Part shown: positions 1 through 11,208 of the stretch, in pieces
Numbering within the stretch: the stretch's first letter is position 1
How the letters are laid out: every line of letters begins with the position of its first letter
DNA from: Parasulfuritortus sp036391875
Lineage (GTDB): Bacteria; Pseudomonadota; Gammaproteobacteria; Burkholderiales; Thiobacillaceae
Reading direction: 5' to 3'
DNA: 64,000 nucleotides
Assembly: GCA_036391875.1 (NCBI GenBank)
Contig: DASVZA010000003.1
Span: 62,001 to 126,000 of the forward strand
Program-made: the position numbers and the translations under genes
Notes under the pieces: generated by a model
What the model was told of the DNA's origin: nothing
Seen by the model: only the letters and a program-made list of their open reading frames with translations
Databases searched by the model: none

Positions 1-2270
1 ATCACCTCTTCCAGGGGCTGCCACTCCTTTTTCAGTTGCACGCTGCCTTCCTGCAGACGGGCCATGTCGAGCAGATTGTCGACCAGCAGGCTGATATGCA
101 TCGATTCCGCGCGGATGCTGTGGGCGATGTCGGCCTGGGCGGCGGGCAGTGGCGGGCCGGCCAGGGAGAGCGAGTCGGCGAGGCCGGCCAGGACGGTGAG
201 CGGTGTCCTCAGATCGTGCGAGAGGGCCGAGAGCAGGCCGTTGCGCAGTCGTTCCGACTCCATCCGGATCAGCGCCTCCTGGGCCACGCCGACATAGTGG
301 ACGCGCTCCAGCGCCAGCGCCGCCTGACCGACCATGGCCTCCAGCAGCCGCGCCTGTTCGGGCAGGAAGAGCAGCCGCTTCTGGCTGGGCAGCAGCGCCA
401 GCACGCCGCGCGTCCGCATCGGCGCCTTGAGCGGCATGTAATGCATCGGCGCTCCGGCCAGGCTCTGGGTGCCCAGGCCGGCCGGCTGCTGGTGGTCGTA
501 GACCCATTGCGCGATGGCCAGATCGAACGGCAGGCTGCCTTGATCCGGCTTGAGGGTCGTGGCGTGCAGTTTGTCCTCGTCGTCCGGCAGCAGGATCGCG
601 ACCTTGGCCTGGAACAGGCTTTCGAGCTGGAAGCGGGTGGTCTCCACGATCTGCTCCGTCATCAACTCGCCGGCCAGGGCCTTGGCCAGTTCGTTCAAGG
701 CACGGGTCCGCCGTTCGCGGTACTGGGCGACCCGCGCCTGGTAGCGCAGATTGGCGGCCAGGGTGCTGATGGTGAGCGCCACCGCCAGCATGAAGAAGAA
801 GGTCAGGAAATAGCGGGTGTCGGATACCGAGAACGAAAACTGCGGCGGCACGAAGAAGAAGTCGAACGCCAGCACGCTCAACACCGAGGACAGGATGGCG
901 GGGTTGCGGCCGTAACGCGCGGCGACCCAGACCACGCCGACCAGGTAGAACATGATCAGGTTGGTCAGGTCGAAATAGTGCAGGATCGCCCGGGCCGAGA
1001 GGGTGGTCAGGGCCGCGATGCCGAGCGCCCAGGCATAGCCGCCGTAGCGGTTCTTGTTGGTCGGCTCGATCTCCAGGTCGAGCGGCATGGTGACCGGTTT
1101 GTCGGCTGGCCGCTCCTCGTTTTCGTGGCCGACGACGTAGACGTCGACATCCGTCGCCAGCGCCGAAAGCCGGTCCGAGAGCGGTGCCTTCAATGTGCGC
1201 GACACTCCGGTGCGCAGGCTCTTGCCGACCACCAGCTTGGACACGTTCCGGCTCACCGCGTAGGACAGCAGGGTCTGGGTGTCGTCCTGGCCAGCCAGGG
1301 TGGCGGTCTCCGCGCCCAGGTCGCGGGCCAGGGACAGCGTCTTCAGTATCTTGTCCCGGTTGCTGTCGGACAGCCTCTGCAGGCGCGGCGTCTCGACGTA
1401 GACCGCGATCCAGTCGGCGTGGAGATTGCCCGCCAGCCGCGCGGCGGCGCGCACCACCCGGTCGCCGCCGGCGCCGGGCCCGATGCAGACCAGCAGGCGT
1501 TCCTTGGCCTGCCAGACATCTTGAATCGACTGGTCGGTCCGGTACTCGCGCATCTGGGCGTCGACCCGGTCCGCCGTCCGGCGCAGCGCCAGCTCGCGCA
1601 GCGCGATCAGGTTGCCCTTGCGGAAGAAGTTGCGGATGGCGTGTTCGGCCTGGTGCGGCAGGTAGACCTTGCCTTCCTTCATGCGCTGCAGCAGTTCGTC
1701 GGGCGGCAGGTCGACCAGGGCGACCTCGTCGGCCCGCTCGAAGATGCCGTCGGGCAGGGTCTCGCGCACCTGGATGCCGGTGATGCCCCCGACGATGTCG
1801 TTCAAGCTTTCCAGGTGCTGGACGTTGACCGTGGTCCAGACGTCGATGCCGGCGTCGAGCAGTTCCTCGACATCCTGCCAGCGTTTGGGATGGCGCGAGC
1901 CGGCCACGTTGGAGTGGGCCAGTTCGTCGACCAGGATCAGGTCGGGCTTGCGTGCCAGCGCGGCGTCGAGGTCAAACTCGGCCAGGCTGCGGCCCTGGTA
2001 GGCGATGGTCTTGGCCGGCAGCCGCTCCAGCCCCTCCAGCAGGCGGGCCGTCTCCGAGCGGCCGTGGGTCTCCGCCACGCCGACCACGACCTCTATGCCC
2101 TGCTCGCGGGCGATACGGGCCGCGCTGAGCATGGCGTAGGTCTTGCCGACGCCGGGACAGGCGCCGAAGAAGACCTTGAGCCGGCCTTTCTTCGCCCGTT
2201 CGGCATCGGCCTCGATGCGCGCGAGCAGTGCGTCCGGATCGGGGCGGTTGTCGAGGTCACTGGCGGCCAT
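1..2270 (-). CDS. kdpD: KdpD osmosensitive K+ sensor histidine kinase (3' end beyond window)
   Basis: Membrane sensor kinase that controls the Kdp potassium pump with KdpE. The minus-strand reading starts at the ATG at 2270 and stays open to base 1, about 756 residues. The N-terminal KdpD domain has a Walker A motif (GACPGVGKT) and the typical DELAHSNVAGSRHPKRW block. A universal-stress-like domain follows, then four membrane segments (RYGGYAWALGIAAL onward), a GAF-like region and the HisKA box with SHDLRTPLTVL. The ATPase domain lies mostly outside the window. It sits 98 bp downstream of kdpC, the usual kdpFABCDE order, so kdpE is expected just beyond base 1. The long antisense open frame here is a composition artefact. 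Confidence 0.95.
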   Translation of the reverse strand, partial: MAASDLDNRPDPDALLARIEADAERAKKGRLKVFFGACPGVGKTYAMLSAARIAREQGIEVVVGVAETHGRSETARLLEGLERLPAKTIAYQGRSLAEFDLDAALARKPDLILVDELAHSNVAGSRHPKRWQDVEELLDAGIDVWTTVNVQHLESLNDIVGGITGIQVRETLPDGIFERADEVALVDLPPDELLQRMKEGKVYLPHQAEHAIRNFFRKGNLIALRELALRRTADRVDAQMREYRTDQSIQDVWQAKERLLVCIGPGAGGDRVVRAAARLAGNLHADWIAVYVETPRLQRLSDSNRDKILKTLSLARDLGAETATLAGQDDTQTLLSYAVSRNVSKLVVGKSLRTGVSRTLKAPLSDRLSALATDVDVYVVGHENEERPADKPVTMPLDLEIEPTNKNRYGGYAWALGIAALTTLSARAILHYFDLTNLIMFYLVGVVWVAARYGRNPAILSSVLSVLAFDFFFVPPQFSFSVSDTRYFLTFFFMLAVALTISTLAANLRYQARVAQYRERRTRALNELAKALAGELMTEQIVETTRFQLESLFQAKVAILLPDDEDKLHATTLKPDQGSLPFDLAIAQWVYDHQQPAGLGTQSLAGAPMHYMPLKAPMRTRGVLALLPSQKRLLFLPEQARLLEAMVGQAALALERVHYVGVAQEALIRMESERLRNGLLSALSHDLRTPLTVLAGLADSLSLAGPPLPAAQADIAHSIRAESMHISLLVDNLLDMARLQEGSVQLKKEWQPLEEV

Positions 2271-2368
2271 GGTCGATATCTGTGTGATTCTCGGGCGGTA
2301 ATACTTGGAAGGCTAGCTGTTCGCAGATCAAAAAAGTGTAAAGATCACGGTAGTTCACCCCGGAGTCC

Positions 2369-2944
2369 TCACCGCCTGGCCAGCCTGTCGAGATCGAGAT
2401 TCAGGGCGAGTACGTTCACCCTCGGCTCTCCCAGCACGCCGAGCTGACGCCCCTGAATATGGTTTTCGACCATGGCGCGTACTGCCGCGACATCGAGGTG
2501 TCGTACGCGGGCAATGCGTCCGACCTGGTACAGCGCCGCGGCCGGGCTGATCTCGGGGTCGAGGCCGCTGCCGGAGGCCGTGACCAGATCCTGCGGGATC
2601 GGCAGCGTATTGCCGGGGTCGGCGGCGCGCAGCGCGGCAACGCGCACCTTGACCGCGTCGACCAGAGCTGGGTTGAGCGGCCCCAGGTTCGAGCCGCCGG
2701 AGGCGGTTGCGTTGTAGGGCTGGGGCGAGGTGGCCGAGGGTCGGCCCCAGAAATATTTCGGATCGGAGAAGTTCTGGCCGATCAGCCGGGAGCCGACGGC
2801 CTTGCCCTCGCGCAGGATCAGGCTGCCGTCGGCCTGGACAGGGAAGACCCGGGCGATGCCGGTCACGGCGAGAGGGTAGACGACGCCGGTCACGACCGTG
2901 AGCATCACGAACAGGCTGAGTGCGGGGCGGATGAGGTCCTTCAT
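2369..2944 (-). CDS. kdpC: Potassium-transporting ATPase subunit C
   Basis: KdpC, 191 residues, the usual family length. It is a single-span accessory subunit that stabilises the KdpA-KdpB complex and ATP binding. One N-terminal membrane helix (residues about 8-30) is followed by a periplasmic domain with the family blocks LIGQNFSDPKYFWGRPSAT and NLGPLNPALVDAVK and the C-terminal GEPRVNVLALNLDLD. It starts at the ATG at 2944, preceded by a GGAAA-type ribosome site, 13 bp after the kdpB stop. Same operon as kdpB and kdpA. Confidence 0.97.
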   Translation of the reverse strand: MKDLIRPALSLFVMLTVVTGVVYPLAVTGIARVFPVQADGSLILREGKAVGSRLIGQNFSDPKYFWGRPSATSPQPYNATASGGSNLGPLNPALVDAVKVRVAALRAADPGNTLPIPQDLVTASGSGLDPEISPAAALYQVGRIARVRHLDVAAVRAMVENHIQGRQLGVLGEPRVNVLALNLDLDRLARR

Positions 2945-2957
2945 GATGTTTCCTTTC

Positions 2958-5036
<2,079 letters not shown>

Positions 5037-5052
5037 GTATTTCTCCTTGCGC

Positions 5053-6840
5053 TCAGTGGCCAACGAACAGTTGCAACTGCTCGATCACCGGGCCGAGGGC
5101 GAGCGCGGGGACATAGTTGAGGGCGCCGACCAGCACCACCGTGCCGATCAGCAGCGTGACGAACAGCGGGCCGTGCGTGGGCATGGTGCCGGCCGTCGTC
5201 GCGATGCGCTTCTTGGCCGCCATCGAGCCGGCCAGGGCCAGCACCGGCACGATCACGCCGAAGCGGCCGAACCACATGGCGATGCTGAGCATGACGTTGT
5301 AGAACGGTGTGTTGGCAGACAGGCCGGCGAAGGCGCTGCCGTTGTTGTTGGCGGCCGAGGTGAAGGCGTAGAGGATCTCCGAGAAGCCGTGCGCACCGGG
5401 GTTGGCGATGCCGGCCACACCGTCGGCCGACATCACCGCCACGGCGGCGCCGGCCAGGACCAGAAGCGGCGTGACCAGGATGGCGATGGACACCATCTTC
5501 ATGTCGAAGGCCTCGATCTTCTTGCCCACGTATTCCGGCGTGCGGCCGATCATCAGGCCGGCGATGAACACGGCCATGATGGCGAACACCAGCATGCCGT
5601 ACAGGCCGGAGCCGACGCCGCCGAACACCACCTCGCCCAGCATCATGTTCCACAGCGGCACGAAGCCGCCCATGGGCATGAAGGAGTCATGCATCGAATC
5701 GACCGCGCCGCATGAGGCCAGTGTGGTGATGGTGGCGAACAGGCCCGAGTCGTCGATGCCGAACCGGGTCTCCTTGCCTTCCAAGTTGCCGGCGCTCGGG
5801 TCCACGCCCAGGCCGTGAAGCAGTGGGTTGGCCTGTTCCTCGAAGTGCATGGCGCCAATCGCCATGATGGCGAACATCAGCGTCATGGCGCCGAGGATGG
5901 CCCAACCCTGCCGCCGGTCGCCGACCATGCGCCCGAAGGTGATGCAGAGCGCGCCTGGGATGAGGAAGATCGACAGCATCTGGACGAAGTTCGAGAGCGG
6001 CGTCGGGTTCTCGTAGGGATGGGCCGAATTGGCGTTGAAGAAGCCGCCACCGTTGGTACCCAGCATCTTGATCGCTTCCTGCGAGGCGACCGGCCCCATG
6101 GACAGGGTCTGGATCTGCGTCGTCACCGGCTTGGTCACAACATTGCCTTGGGCGTCCTTGAGCGGCCGGCCGTCCGCTCCGTTTTGCGGATTATCGTAAT
6201 GGGTCACGTCCAGCGTGGTCACGTCCTTGTAGGCGTCGAAGTTCTGGATCGCGCCCTGGCCAACCAGGAATACGGCGTAGATCAGCGAAATCGGCAGCAG
6301 CACATAGAGCATGATCCGGGTCAGGTCGACCCAGGCGTTGCCGATGGTCTTCATCGTGTGCCGGGCCAGGCCACGGATCAGAGCGATGACGACGACGATG
6401 CCGGTCGCGGCGGAGAAGAAGTTCTGCACCGCCAGGCCCAGCATCTGGGTCAGGTAGCTCATGGTCGACTCGCCGCCGTAGCCCTGCCAGTTGGTGTTGG
6501 TGGCGAAGCTGACGGCGGTGTTGAAGGCCGAATCCGGGCTGACATTGGCCATGGCCTGCGGGTTGAGCGGCAGCCAGGCCTGCAGCCGTTGCAGGGCGTA
6601 GACGGCCAGCACGCCCAGGACGTTGAACAACAGGATGGCCAGGGCGTACTTCAGCCAACCCATTTCCTCGTCCTTACGAACGCCGGCCAGCCGATACAGA
6701 AAGGCTTCGGTGCCACCGCCGAGACGCAGGGCGAAGCCGCGGCCTTCCATGACATTGTCGATGTAGACGCCCAAAGGCTTGACCAGAAGCAGCAGAACGA
6801 AGAGATAAAGCCCCAGCAGGAGCCAAGCATGAGTACTCAT
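5053..6840 (-). CDS. kdpA: Potassium-transporting ATPase K+-binding channel subunit
   Basis: KdpA, 595 residues, the K+-channel-like subunit of the high-affinity pump. Around ten membrane helices and the repeated pore-like loops are visible (TNTNWQGYGGE, LGTNGGGFFNANSAHP, TLASCGAVDSMHDS, AANNNGSAFAGL). Start ATG at 6840 follows GGAGGA by seven bases. The A of this ATG also closes the kdpF reading frame, which ends in TCATGA, so the two are translationally coupled. The 41 upstream in-frame residues are an out-of-gene extension across kdpF and are rejected. Confidence 0.97.
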   Translation of the reverse strand: MSTHAWLLLGLYLFVLLLLVKPLGVYIDNVMEGRGFALRLGGGTEAFLYRLAGVRKDEEMGWLKYALAILLFNVLGVLAVYALQRLQAWLPLNPQAMANVSPDSAFNTAVSFATNTNWQGYGGESTMSYLTQMLGLAVQNFFSAATGIVVVIALIRGLARHTMKTIGNAWVDLTRIMLYVLLPISLIYAVFLVGQGAIQNFDAYKDVTTLDVTHYDNPQNGADGRPLKDAQGNVVTKPVTTQIQTLSMGPVASQEAIKMLGTNGGGFFNANSAHPYENPTPLSNFVQMLSIFLIPGALCITFGRMVGDRRQGWAILGAMTLMFAIMAIGAMHFEEQANPLLHGLGVDPSAGNLEGKETRFGIDDSGLFATITTLASCGAVDSMHDSFMPMGGFVPLWNMMLGEVVFGGVGSGLYGMLVFAIMAVFIAGLMIGRTPEYVGKKIEAFDMKMVSIAILVTPLLVLAGAAVAVMSADGVAGIANPGAHGFSEILYAFTSAANNNGSAFAGLSANTPFYNVMLSIAMWFGRFGVIVPVLALAGSMAAKKRIATTAGTMPTHGPLFVTLLIGTVVLVGALNYVPALALGPVIEQLQLFVGH

Positions 6841-6929
6841 GAAAAATCCTCCGGGTATAGCAAGGCCGCGATCAGATAAATGAGCAGTGCAACCGCGACG
6901 ACGGCACTGACGATGTGGAACAGGCTCAT
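6837..6929 (-). CDS. kdpF: KdpF small membrane subunit
   Basis: A 30-residue single-helix peptide (MSLFHIVSAVVAVALLIYLI then a tail ending in LLYPEDFS). KdpF stabilises the KdpABC complex in the membrane. The C-terminal YPEDF motif is typical of the family. Its TGA overlaps the kdpA ATG, and its own ATG overlaps the stop of another tiny ORF upstream. Too short for ordinary gene callers but clear from position, hydrophobicity and motif. Confidence 0.9.
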   Translation of the reverse strand: MSLFHIVSAVVAVALLIYLIAALLYPEDFS

Positions 6930-7030
6930 TTGGCGCCTCCCAGCTTGTCGCAGCCGTTGGCAAGACCGACGAGGAGTACGAAGAAAAGCACAGTTACTGC
7001 GAGATAGACGAAATCCAAGGCAGCCTCCAT
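6926..7030 (-). CDS. Small membrane peptide upstream of kdpF
   Basis: A 34-residue ORF starting at the ATG at 7030: MEAALDFVYLAVTVLFFVLL followed by VGLANGCDKLGGAK. One predicted membrane helix with a short polar tail. Its TGA overlaps the kdpF start (AAATGAGC). Small helices of this kind, with a xDxVYLAx start, precede kdpF in other proteobacteria to my knowledge, but no function is established. The stop/start overlap argues that it is translated with kdpF and kdpA. It may be an additional Kdp accessory peptide. Confidence 0.7.
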   Translation of the reverse strand: MEAALDFVYLAVTVLFFVLLVGLANGCDKLGGAK

Positions 7031-7200
7031 TGGCAAATCCAGGGTGATTGGAATGCTAGGAAAGGCGGGCGAAAAATTTTGATAAGAGTTGGGGTGTGGT
7101 TGTTAAGAACGCGTAAAGAACCACCATTTGATGGTCTTAAGCCAATAGATAGATAGCGCTCACGTCCCCAGATGGATTAGTTATCTTTGTTACCGGAACT
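7031..7200 (-). promoter_or_regulatory. Probable kdp promoter region with RR-type direct repeat
   Basis: AT-richer spacer directly upstream of the kdp operon. Read on the minus strand it contains TTCTTTAC at 7113-7120 followed by GTTCTTAAC at 7102-7110, two T-rich half-sites about one helical turn apart. That is the layout expected for an OmpR-type response regulator such as KdpE, whose known sites are T-rich direct repeats. The identification as a KdpE site is inference. No clear -10/-35 was assigned. Confidence 0.4.
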
Positions 7201-7524
7201 TGCGTCGATATCTTCTTTGGTTTTCCTGCCGTTGCTGGGTATTGGAGCTAAGCGGCTGCATGGCCCAGTTATCTTCCGTTGAACCCCTGACGGGTCGACC
7301 GGCAGCTATGGAGTCAGGTGCTGCCCGACACTGCTCCTACCTTGTAGGTCGGCTTCGAGGCGGCTCCGGACTGATGCTGGCTACGGAAGCGGCCCTTCGG
7401 CCTGGTTATAACGCCAAGGTCGGCAACCTGTACGACACCGGCCGTTGGACTGAGACAACCTCACGGTCCGCAATGGCCGATATTCAGACCACCAGCCAAG
7501 CCCCAAACCAACCGAACCCCGGGT
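7201..7524. other. Non-coding stretch between kdp and the hybrid kinase gene
   Basis: Both flanking genes are on the minus strand. The plus-strand open frame through here (from 7200) has no ribosome site, no recognisable domain and a composition unlike a protein. I see short degenerate GC-rich repeats (for example GGTCGGCTTCGAGGCGG near 7349) but no gene, RNA or terminator that I can support. Confidence 0.4.
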
Positions 7525-9807
7525 CTAGACCTTCGACACAACCGAACCTTCAGGCAACACCGCCAGCAGGGCGCCGAGCAACGCCTCCTGCTCGGCTTCG
7601 AGGTCGGCCCATAAGGGTTCGATGTCCTCGACAGGGTATTGCTCGCGGAACGCCATGTCGATTTCCGCGGCCATCATGTGTATCTGGACCGCGCCGAGGA
7701 AGGCCGCCGCCCCCTTGAGGGAATGGACGAACTGCCGTGCTTCGGCAAGGTTGCTGGCATCAAGGTGTTCGCGAAAGATGTTCATCTCGTTTCGATAGTG
7801 GCCCACATATTTGCCCAACAGCGGGATGTAGGTTTCCAGGCTGTGGTCCAGGTTGTCGAGCCCGAGTTCCACATCGAAACCGGGGATTTCCTTCAGGTGC
7901 CGCAGCAGGCCGTCGTGCATGTCGGCGGCCGGCGGCGGCGATGCGGGACGCGCGGCCAATGCCCCTTCCTGGCCCGGCAGCCAGTTCACCAGCGTCGCCA
8001 AAAGCGTCTCCGGATTGACCGGTTTCCCGATGAAGTCGTTCATGCCGGCCTCCCGGCAGCGCTCCTTGTCGTCGCTGAAGGCAGTGGCGGTCATGGCGAG
8101 TATCGGGACCGCGGCGCAGCCCGGCTGGGCGCGGATGGCGCGCGCCGCCTCCAGGCCGTCCATGACCGGCATCTGCAAGTCCATCAGGATCAGCGCATAG
8201 GCCGTGCTGGCCGCCTTGGCCACCGCTTGTCGTCCGTCGCTGGCCAGATCGACTTCAAGGCCGGTGTTGGCCAGCATCGCGACGGCGATCTCCTGGTTCA
8301 ACGGATCGTCTTCGGCGATCAGGACTCGAACGCCGGCGCTGGTGCGGCGCAGCTTGGCTTCATTGTCCTTGAATGCCGAAGTGGCGAGCGCCTGGCCCAT
8401 GGGTTGCCCCCGGCCAAGCCGCGCCGTGAACCAGAACGTGCTGCCCACGCCGGGCTCGCTCTCGACGCCGGTCGTGCCGCCCATCAAGGCGGCGAGACGA
8501 CGGGTGATGGCGAGGCCGAGCCCGGTGCCGCCGTAAAGGCGGGTGGTCGAGCTGTCGGCCTGCTGGAATGCCTGGAACAGTCCGGGCAGCTTGTCGGCGG
8601 CGATCCCGATGCCCGTATCCTGGACCTCGAACCGCACCAGCACATGCGTGCCCTGGTCTTCCAGCAGGCGTACGCGCAGGCTGATCGTGCCCCGCTTGGT
8701 GAACTTCACGGCATTGCCGGCGTAGTTCAGCAACGCCTGCCGCAGACGGGTGGGATCGCCGTTGAGCCAGACCGGCGCGCCATCGTAATCCACCGCGACG
8801 GTCAAACCCTGGTCTTTGGCCGAATCGGCAATGATGGAATTGACCTGGTCCAGGACCGCGCTGATGGGGAAGTCGATCCGCTCCAATTCCAGCTTGCCGG
8901 TCTCGATCTTGGACAGATCGAGGATATGGTTGATCAGCGCGAGCAGGTGCTCTCCCGCCTTGCGGATCTTGTCGAGGCGGTCATCCTGCTTCGGTGCGAG
9001 TTCGCCCTTCCTCAGCAAATGGGTCAGACCGAGAATCGCGTTCAGCGGGGTCCGGATCTCGTGGCTCATGGTGGCCAGGAAGGCGCTCTTCGCCCGCGTG
9101 GCGGCTTCCGCGTTTTCCAGCGCATCCTCCAGGGCGATTTTCTGCTCCAGGATCGTTTCCATCGCCTGGTTGCGGTTGCGGCCGAATGTGAATGCGATCA
9201 GCGACAGAATCAGCACCAGCCCGACGACGCAGGCCGTATTGAAGAAATCGGTGCCGCTCGTTTCATACAGCATGGGGAAGCGGTAGCCGGCCACGCCTGC
9301 CAGGCCGTAGGCGAGAACGGCGAGACAGGCCAGCGCAGTCCAGGCGACGGTGTCCGCGCCGAAGCCGAGCAGCAGGACCGACGTGAGCGGAATCAGCGAG
9401 AACCAGGGCAGGACCATGGAGTGAAGGCCGCCGCTGTAGAAACTGCAGCCGAGGATGGCGACGAAGAAACAGCACGACAGATACAGGTTGGCGCACAACC
9501 GGAAGCGGCTGGTGACTCGGAACAGCGCAAGATTCGCGGCCAGCAGGACAAAGCAGGCCAGCATCAACATGACGCCGACGTGGAATCCGACCAGCTGCGA
9601 AACCACCACGTACAGGAGCGCGAACACCGAAGTGATGAGCCCGACGTTCACCAGCAGACCGTAGGCGTAAACCTCCCGCTTGTCGAGGCCGGACCCTGCC
9701 GGCATGAGCCAGCGCACCAGGCGGTCGACGGCGACGACACGGCGCCGCGCCGCCGCCCCGCCGGGGGGCGCCGCTTCGATGATCCGGAAACCGGGAAGGG
9801 AGAACAT
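7525..9807 (-). CDS. Hybrid sensor histidine kinase with receiver and HPt domains
   Basis: 760 residues forming a complete intramolecular phosphorelay. About six N-terminal membrane helices (residues 45-205) have no recognisable periplasmic sensor domain. They are followed by a short coiled coil, HisKA with SHEIRTPLNAILG, and HATPase_c with NAVKFTK, DTGIGI and GGTGLGLAI. A receiver domain (IAEDDPLNQ, phospho-Asp in LMDLQMPVMDG) and a C-terminal HPt domain with HSLKGAAAFLG follow. The gene lies 18 bp downstream of the FAD protein gene and is probably co-transcribed with it. The start at 9807 has only a weak ribosome site, so it may be translated by coupling. Ligand unknown. Confidence 0.9.
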   Translation of the reverse strand: MFSLPGFRIIEAAPPGGAAARRRVVAVDRLVRWLMPAGSGLDKREVYAYGLLVNVGLITSVFALLYVVVSQLVGFHVGVMLMLACFVLLAANLALFRVTSRFRLCANLYLSCCFFVAILGCSFYSGGLHSMVLPWFSLIPLTSVLLLGFGADTVAWTALACLAVLAYGLAGVAGYRFPMLYETSGTDFFNTACVVGLVLILSLIAFTFGRNRNQAMETILEQKIALEDALENAEAATRAKSAFLATMSHEIRTPLNAILGLTHLLRKGELAPKQDDRLDKIRKAGEHLLALINHILDLSKIETGKLELERIDFPISAVLDQVNSIIADSAKDQGLTVAVDYDGAPVWLNGDPTRLRQALLNYAGNAVKFTKRGTISLRVRLLEDQGTHVLVRFEVQDTGIGIAADKLPGLFQAFQQADSSTTRLYGGTGLGLAITRRLAALMGGTTGVESEPGVGSTFWFTARLGRGQPMGQALATSAFKDNEAKLRRTSAGVRVLIAEDDPLNQEIAVAMLANTGLEVDLASDGRQAVAKAASTAYALILMDLQMPVMDGLEAARAIRAQPGCAAVPILAMTATAFSDDKERCREAGMNDFIGKPVNPETLLATLVNWLPGQEGALAARPASPPPAADMHDGLLRHLKEIPGFDVELGLDNLDHSLETYIPLLGKYVGHYRNEMNIFREHLDASNLAEARQFVHSLKGAAAFLGAVQIHMMAAEIDMAFREQYPVEDIEPLWADLEAEQEALLGALLAVLPEGSVVSKV

Positions 9808-9825
9808 CCGCGCCGCGGCCGCCGG

Positions 9826-11208
9826 CTAGCCGAAGTCGAAGCCGGGGTTGCGCGTGCCGTCGGCCGGAACGGCCGGGTCCTCGCCGAGCCAGCGGCGGAC
9901 ATCGTCGACCAGGGACTGGCCGAGGTAATACACCGATTCTTCGAGCAGCAGGGCGCAGTCGGCGGCCGGCACTATCTTCAGCAGGTCCTTCAGGTGGAAG
10001 ACCTTGAACATCGCCGCGAGGACGGTGCGCGTCTCTTCCGGCGTGATGTCGAGGGTGAAGACCTTTTCGCAGTAGATCGGATCGATGTAGTCGGGGTCGT
10101 CCGGGTTGAACAGCCGGATGAAGCGGTCGAGCATCGGCGCCGGCGCATTGGAGAGAAAGTGCGTCATCAAGGCGTTGAGGACGATCACGCCGCGCTCGCG
10201 GAACCGGAAGTGCGGGATCGCGGCCAGCGACTCGCGGTCCAGGCTGTCGGTCTGCAATGCCTCATCCAGCTTGGCGACGAAGGCGCGGTAATTGTTCAGG
10301 ATGAAGGACATGCCCCAGCCGCAGGGCGTCGTCCAGCAGGCCGCGTCGCCGGCGAAGATGACGCGCTCGCGGGCCAGCTCCTGGGACACGCTGGCGGAGG
10401 GATACCAGCCGTATTTGATCTCCTTCACCTTCATGCCGTGGAAGGCGGCTGTCGACGCCTCCTCGCGGATGATGCGGTTGTAGACCGCCTCCATGTCCTC
10501 GCGCGCCACGGTCTCCTTGCGCAGGTAGAGGATGAGCGAGAAGGAGGTGCGCTGGTCGAGGATCTCGTACTCGAAGACCGGGCGGCCTTCCTGCAGGGAG
10601 GCGTCCGGCTTGGCGTTGGTGTCGGCGAAGGTCTGCCACATCATGTAGTCGCCCACCTGCATGTCCGACAGGCCGTCGGGATGTTCGCCGATGGCGCCGA
10701 ACACCGACCACCAGTAGTAGTTGTCGCGGCTGATGCCGTACTGCCTGGCGATCGCCGAATCGTAGCCGCTGCAGTCGATCAGCAGCCGGCCGCGGAATTC
10801 GCCGCCGGAAGTTTCGACCGTGACACCGTCGCCATCCACCCGATGGGCACGGTATTCGCATCGGTCCAGGACCTCGGAGCCGTTGGCGCGGATGGCGTCC
10901 AGCCAATGGGGCAGCAGGCGCTTCTCGTCCACGTAGGGATAGCGCTCGAATTGCCGGGCCCGCCACTCCGCCTTGGCGCCGGAAAAGGTGTTGGCGAGAA
11001 AACGGGTGACGCCGCCATAGGTGAAGGGCCGGACGACGTTGTCGACGACGTTGAGCGGCACGAACCAGCTCCGCCTGGTCTCACCGGCAACGCCCTTCTC
11101 GACGACCAGCACGCGTCGCGAGCGCGATAATTCGGATGCGATGGCCAGCCCTGCCGGCCCACCGCCGATGATGATGCTGTCGTAGATCACGCGTCCTCCT
11201 GCAGGCAT
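9826..11208 (-). CDS. FAD-dependent oxidoreductase, lycopene-cyclase-like
   Basis: 460 residues. N-terminal dinucleotide-binding fold YDSIIIGGGPAGLAIASEL with the following acidic VVEKG. A family-typical LLIDCSGYDSAIARQYG block and a second FAD-contacting GDAACWTTPCGWGMSF lie near residue 300. This pattern fits the lycopene cyclase/geranylgeranyl reductase/halogenase-like flavoprotein group; the substrate cannot be told. I chose the ATG at 11208, preceded by AAGGAGG. A GTG at 11190 with its own AGGAGG is an alternative start. The neighbouring hybrid kinase, 18 bp downstream, is a possible partner. No carotenoid genes are present in the window. Confidence 0.75.
   Translation of the reverse strand: MPAGGRVIYDSIIIGGGPAGLAIASELSRSRRVLVVEKGVAGETRRSWFVPLNVVDNVVRPFTYGGVTRFLANTFSGAKAEWRARQFERYPYVDEKRLLPHWLDAIRANGSEVLDRCEYRAHRVDGDGVTVETSGGEFRGRLLIDCSGYDSAIARQYGISRDNYYWWSVFGAIGEHPDGLSDMQVGDYMMWQTFADTNAKPDASLQEGRPVFEYEILDQRTSFSLILYLRKETVAREDMEAVYNRIIREEASTAAFHGMKVKEIKYGWYPSASVSQELARERVIFAGDAACWTTPCGWGMSFILNNYRAFVAKLDEALQTDSLDRESLAAIPHFRFRERGVIVLNALMTHFLSNAPAPMLDRFIRLFNPDDPDYIDPIYCEKVFTLDITPEETRTVLAAMFKVFHLKDLLKIVPAADCALLLEESVYYLGQSLVDDVRRWLGEDPAVPADGTRNPGFDFG

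Noticed and set aside
36..2447. 803-residue plus-strand open frame
   Set aside because: Antisense to kdpD, Arg/Gln/His/Val-rich without domains; an artefact of GC-rich codon use. Similar long antisense frames across nirB, leuA, the OFA transporter, kdpB and the complex-I-like genes were rejected for the same reason.
7330..7440. Weak similarity to the reverse complement of about 46080-46190 (shared AACGCCAAGG(T/C)CG)
   Set aside because: Only short matches; could be degenerate dispersed repeats but cannot be shown by eye.
7200..7718. 172-residue plus-strand frame
   Set aside because: Runs antisense into the hybrid kinase gene, no ribosome site, low-complexity tail.
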